This document shows, one piece after another, positions 7,676-10,309 of a DNA stretch of 10,309 bases. Within the stretch, counting starts at the first letter, position 1. The number at the start of each line of letters is the position of its first letter. The translations under genes and the position numbers were made by a program. The DNA comes from Candidatus Njordarchaeota archaeon (lineage in GTDB: Archaea > Asgardarchaeota > Njordarchaeia > Njordarchaeales > Njordarchaeaceae), in the NCBI GenBank assembly GCA_029856055.1, contig JAHQWF010000011.1:1-10309 (forward strand), read 5' to 3'. The notes beneath the pieces were generated by a model. It had not been told where the DNA came from. It made no database searches and saw nothing but the letters and a program-made list of their open reading frames with translations.

Positions 7676-7681
7676 CACCTC
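7676..7681 (-). promoter_or_regulatory. Ribosome binding site GAGGTG that sets the antiporter start
   Basis: The minus strand reads GAGGTG, TTATAC, TTG. The GTG that would give the longest protein is the end of a perfect SD sequence, and the six-base spacer leads to the in-frame TTG at 7669. Confidence 0.55.
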
Positions 7682-7762
7682 ATTAACGATGAATTATAGT
7701 TAAGATAATGATTTTCCATCAAGCTAATTTTATTCCTTTTAAAAATTATGAAAACATTCTAT

Positions 7763-7776
7763 TAAAGAGCTCTTTA
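7763..7776. repeat. 14-base perfect palindrome over a stop codon
   Basis: TAAAGAGCTCTTTA is a perfect palindrome without a loop and contains the TAA stop of the DUF2330-like gene. On the minus strand it is followed by T-runs (TTTTC, then TTTTT at 7741-7745). It may be part of a terminator or a protein-binding site for the antiporter gene downstream; it may also be chance in AT-rich DNA. Confidence 0.35.
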
Positions 7777-9516
7777 TGATGATATTTGACTTCTTGCGTA
7801 GATGTGTCTTAGTGTGATTAGTGACAAGACAAAAACCAGTAGAGCTATTACGCCGATTAAGAACGTAAGTAGGGTAAAACCTACATAGCCATAAAGCTTC
7901 ATAGTAAAGAATCCATATGCCATATAACTCATAGTTGGATAGAGATAAATCACTAATAATGTTAAAATTATTTGCAGGGATTTAAATGACTTTTCTTTCA
8001 AGCCTTCAAATTTAGTTCCAGATACTATAGTGTATGATACAGCAAATATCGCTATCACTAAAATAAAGAAGATTGTTGCGAGTGTTGCTGTAAATATTAT
8101 TTCTGACAGGGTGTATGGATTTATTATAGTGTATATATAAAGCAATAAGCCATTTGTACCATAGAAATAAGCAGCAATTATAACTACGCTGATAACTATT
8201 GGTTTTTCCCATAGAGATATGTTAGAAGTCCCATGTATTAATTCAGAGAGCTTTGTATTAAAGAATAATAGGCCCAGCACTGACAGCAATGGGAAATATA
8301 AGACAAGTAAGTTTATATACAAGATTATGCTTCTCATGAGCGCATCTTTAATCGTTTCTGTATACCAACTCATTAAATAATTCATTGATGGTAAGAGTTT
8401 ACTGATAATTATGTGAGGGAACCCAATCCAATAAATTGCCAGTGGTACAAAAATTAACAGGGAATACAAAGTAATGGGCTTGGTATTTCTCTTAAGAAAG
8501 ATTTTATTTACTTTTTTATTAAGTAACAGAAATACAGCATACACAGATGCAATTAAGAGGGTTATAACTGATTGAATTAAATCATAATAATTTACTGGAC
8601 CATAAATAATGTCCCCGTTACCCATTAATTCATAAATGCCTTTAATGTGAAAGAAGCTTAAACATACATATGTTTTCCAGAAGGGAAATACTTCCGTGAG
8701 ACGAGAATCTATATGCGCAATATCTGATTTCCAGTAAAATCTAGCATCATAATAATTGACTGATACCTTTAATTTATTAAAAATATTTCTTGGGATAATT
8801 GTTGAAGTTATGAAAAATATTCTGGCACTATAAGCTCCTTTATTCAGCTTAGAGATTCTCATCGGGTAATAAATCTTAGGCGAATAAAACTTGTATATTA
8901 TTGGTTCAACCATAATTTTTCCTTCACTAGGCTTTATGGAAATCAAATCCACTGCAAAATAACTGTAACCACTATTAATATAAGAATCAATAATATAGCT
9001 GTTCACATAGATCTTACTCGCAGCTACATTATTTTGTTCAAAAATAAGCTGAACCATTGAAACAAATACTGATGAATTGACAGCTTTGATAACAGTCACA
9101 TTGTGTGGGCCAAGAACCTTATTAAAAATAACCTCGCCTCCCGAACCGGGTCCACCAGGATAACCACCGCCGTGAGTAGGTACTGAACTATATGGAACAT
9201 TCTCAACTAATTCACCTAATTTCTCAAAAACATCTTTTGATCCTAACTCTATCTTTGGGACGGATGGAAGCGGTAAAACCTCAAGAATCTTTATTTCTTT
9301 GTCAGCTTTAACTTCAAGAACAGAAGAAAGATAAATAACTTCTCTTCCATCATACCATGAAACAACAGCAAGTTGACCAGGTTCATAAACATTTACGGGA
9401 TCACTCGGTATACTTCCCCTATCAGCTTTAACCATATTTAATGGTAACAGTTGATATGATATAAGAATAGATAAAGATAAGAAGATGAGAAAAAAAGAAA
9501 AGAAACGGCCTCTCAT
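7774..9516 (-). CDS. Exported/membrane protein with DUF2330-like outer domain and about seven membrane helices
   Basis: No precise function is known to me. The 580-residue protein begins with a signal or anchor segment (residues 4-27), then an outer region to about 310, then about seven hydrophobic helices (roughly 312-332, 349-373, 395-418, 438-464, 471-498, 515-535, 545-569). The outer part resembles DUF2330 proteins from memory: LAVVSWYDGREVIYL (49-63), EVLPLPSVPKIEL (79-91), VFEKLGEL (96-103), a glycine-rich loop GGGYPGGPGSGG (116-127), a Y-rich FAVDLISIKPSEGKI segment (187-201), and YYPMRIS (216-222). Many DUF2330 proteins are exported with a single C-terminal helix, so the multi-helix tail is unusual. 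The ATG has AAGGT seven bases upstream. The gene is monocistronic, 104 bases before the antiporter start. The DUF2330 link is an inference needing a profile search. Confidence 0.72.
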   Translation of the reverse strand: MRGRFFSFFLIFLSLSILISYQLLPLNMVKADRGSIPSDPVNVYEPGQLAVVSWYDGREVIYLSSVLEVKADKEIKILEVLPLPSVPKIELGSKDVFEKLGELVENVPYSSVPTHGGGYPGGPGSGGEVIFNKVLGPHNVTVIKAVNSSVFVSMVQLIFEQNNVAASKIYVNSYIIDSYINSGYSYFAVDLISIKPSEGKIMVEPIIYKFYSPKIYYPMRISKLNKGAYSARIFFITSTIIPRNIFNKLKVSVNYYDARFYWKSDIAHIDSRLTEVFPFWKTYVCLSFFHIKGIYELMGNGDIIYGPVNYYDLIQSVITLLIASVYAVFLLLNKKVNKIFLKRNTKPITLYSLLIFVPLAIYWIGFPHIIISKLLPSMNYLMSWYTETIKDALMRSIILYINLLVLYFPLLSVLGLLFFNTKLSELIHGTSNISLWEKPIVISVVIIAAYFYGTNGLLLYIYTIINPYTLSEIIFTATLATIFFILVIAIFAVSYTIVSGTKFEGLKEKSFKSLQIILTLLVIYLYPTMSYMAYGFFTMKLYGYVGFTLLTFLIGVIALLVFVLSLITLRHIYARSQISS

Positions 9517-9550
9517 AACTCATACCTTTCAACTTTATCTCATTCTAATA

Positions 9551-9560
9551 CATATTTAAG
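9551..9560 (-). promoter_or_regulatory. Putative TATA box of the DUF2330-like gene
   Basis: The minus strand reads CTTAAATATG, preceded by an AC-rich ATTAC that could serve as the BRE. Transcription would begin near 9530, giving a leader of about 14 bases that holds AAGGT just ahead of the ATG at 9516. Confidence 0.45.
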
Positions 9561-9580
9561 GTAATTGACTATAAATAATT

Positions 9581-9760
9581 TATTCATCAATATCACTTGG
9601 TTAAACTTAATAATCTCAGAAATCGTGTCTCTTATAAATTCTCTTCTAACTATTGAATTCATGACATCCTTGGCTAAGAAATTAGATTACTCCCAATTCA
9701 TGATTACAATAGGAAGCATTATAATAATATGAATTTATTAGCCATAATAATCTAGCTGGA
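9581..9760. other. AT-rich intergenic gap with no recognised gene
   Basis: This is the bulk of the 282 bases between the DUF2330-like gene and the GC-rich right end. By hand count the row 9601-9660 has 15 G+C in 60. I see only a 23-codon plus-strand frame from 9661, without a ribosome site, and scattered TAATAAT-type simple sequence. No RNA gene fold was recognised. Confidence 0.5.
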
Positions 9761-9811
9761 AATAAAAAAATAAAGAAATGGGGTAGTTAGGGCGGATGCT
9801 AGTATCCGCCC
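9761..9811 (-). terminator. GC-rich hairpin and T-tract closing the right-end reading frame
   Basis: On the minus strand GGGCGGAT (9811-9804) and ATCCGCCC (9797-9790) form a perfect 8-base stem with a six-base loop. The loop contains the TAG stop of the upstream frame. About 20 bases further come T-runs, including seven consecutive T at 9770-9764. This resembles a bacterial-style intrinsic terminator; archaeal termination mainly needs the T-tract, so the hairpin may act in RNA 3'-end stability. Confidence 0.6.
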
Positions 9812-10215
9812 TTGGGATTATGCCCCTCGATTATGAATATTAGGCGCCAGGAACCATCTAGGGCCTTATCATAATGGAATAGCAAGTATACCTCATCACC
9901 CGGCCTAAGGACAAGCCAGACATCATCACTATGGCGCAGCAAGCGAGTGACAGGGCGATTGCCCTCGCCAATAGCCATAACCAGAGGTAGCTCGATCATT
10001 GAGCCATTATCGCTAATAGCGACAAGCCTAACGTAATCGATATACGAGGTATACTCATCAAGCTCGGAGAGCTTAAGCACGTAGAAGTTGTTCTTAACGA
10101 TGTCTGGTTGTGAAGAGATGACGTGGCGGTAGATCACATCCCTATTATACATGGCTCCAGTATGGATATCTAGGACAACCTCAGTGACCCAGGTAGAGTT
10201 ACTGAAGACACTCAA
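9799..10215 (-). CDS. Hypothetical beta-rich protein, probably the C-terminal end of a broken larger gene
   Basis: I do not recognise this gene. The 138 residues from a TTG at 10215 alternate hydrophobic and polar residues as in a beta-sandwich: VTEVVLDIHTG (10-20), FYVLKLSELDEYTSYIDYVRLVAI (44-67), and LVLRPGDEVYLLFHY (101-115). The pattern around TSYIDYVRLVAI recalls C-terminal modules of large secreted archaeal and bacterial proteins. There is no signal peptide, membrane helix or cysteine. The TTG has no SD, and the frame is open further upstream, to a stop at 10255-10257, without another good start. Another frame is open across the window edge and overlaps it, which suggests a frameshift. 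The codon and base content is clearly richer in G+C than in all neighbours (34 G+C in 60 at 9901-9960), consistent with transfer. It ends in a strong hairpin terminator. Confidence 0.45.
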   Translation of the reverse strand: MSVFSNSTWVTEVVLDIHTGAMYNRDVIYRHVISSQPDIVKNNFYVLKLSELDEYTSYIDYVRLVAISDNGSMIELPLVMAIGEGNRPVTRLLRHSDDVWLVLRPGDEVYLLFHYDKALDGSWRLIFIIEGHNPKGGY

Positions 10216-10309
10216 AGTAGGACAAGAACCACTTGAAGAACACGTAGTAAATCCTTAGCTCAGTGAACCTGGCTTCAGCAAAACCATAGACCACCTCACC
10301 CAGTCTCCC
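10199..10309 (-). pseudogene. Open frame entering from the right edge; possible N-terminal side of the frameshifted gene
   Basis: In a second minus-strand frame the sequence is open from the right edge for 36 codons to a TAA at 10199-10201. It reads GRLGEVVYGFAEARF, then TELRIYYVFFKWFLSYFE, which looks like protein with aromatic-rich strands. It overlaps the open part of the 9799-10215 frame (10202-10254), so one base gained or lost there would join both into one longer protein. It could instead be the end of a separate gene. Confidence 0.3.

Noticed and set aside
6972..7703. Plus-strand frames antisense to the antiporter
   Set aside because: They are shadows of a hydrophobic membrane protein gene, with no SD or recognisable domain.
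8012..8212. 66-codon minus-strand frame within the DUF2330-like gene
   Set aside because: It is an alternate frame of the membrane-helix region without a ribosome site.
9661..9732. 23-codon plus-strand frame in the AT-rich gap
   Set aside because: It has no SD, no clear promoter and a simple-sequence Ile-rich tail; chance is the better explanation.
1..10309. CRISPR array, tRNA, rRNA or insertion sequence
   Set aside because: I saw no regularly spaced repeats, cloverleaf-like GC-rich segments, transposase motifs or terminal inverted repeats.

Overview
The window looks like chromosomal DNA of an AT-rich thermophilic archaeon, most likely a crenarchaeote of the Desulfurococcales type; a Staphylothermus-like genome would fit, but I cannot prove it. 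The reasons are TATA-box promoters with very short leaders, Shine-Dalgarno (SD) motifs of the GAGGTG/GGTGATC type, a ThiD-ThiN fusion with an archaeal histidine-type Thi4, and operons packed with 4-8 base overlaps.

Bases 1-4139 (minus strand, read right to left) hold an oligopeptide/dipeptide-type ABC importer operon: permease oppB, permease oppC with an unusual extra C-terminal membrane domain, ATPase oppD, and ATPase oppF cut by the left window edge. No substrate-binding protein is in the window, so the substrate cannot be assigned.

Bases 4285-6548 hold a divergent thiamin pair. thi4 (minus) should make the thiazole half. thiD-thiN (plus) should phosphorylate the pyrimidine half and join the two halves into thiamin phosphate. 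They share an 86-base control region with back-to-back TATA boxes. Together they cover the late part of the pathway except pyrimidine synthesis (ThiC) and the final phosphorylation (ThiL), which are not here.

Bases 6560-7669 (minus) encode a CPA2-family cation/proton antiporter without cytoplasmic regulatory domains, convergent with thiD-thiN. Bases 7774-9516 (minus) encode a large exported/membrane protein with a DUF2330-like outer domain and about seven membrane helices.

Bases 9517-9798 are an AT-rich gap. From 9790 to the right edge the DNA becomes clearly richer in G+C. It carries a beta-rich 138-residue reading frame with no convincing start, probably the C-terminal end of a broken or frameshifted larger gene. 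It closes with a GC-rich hairpin and a T-tract.

No RNA gene, CRISPR array or insertion sequence was recognised. The most unusual items are the fused extra domain of OppC, the GC-rich island with its two-frame gene remnant, the DUF2330-like membrane protein, and a recurring pattern in which the outermost possible start codon is part of, or just downstream of, the SD sequence for a start a few codons further in.
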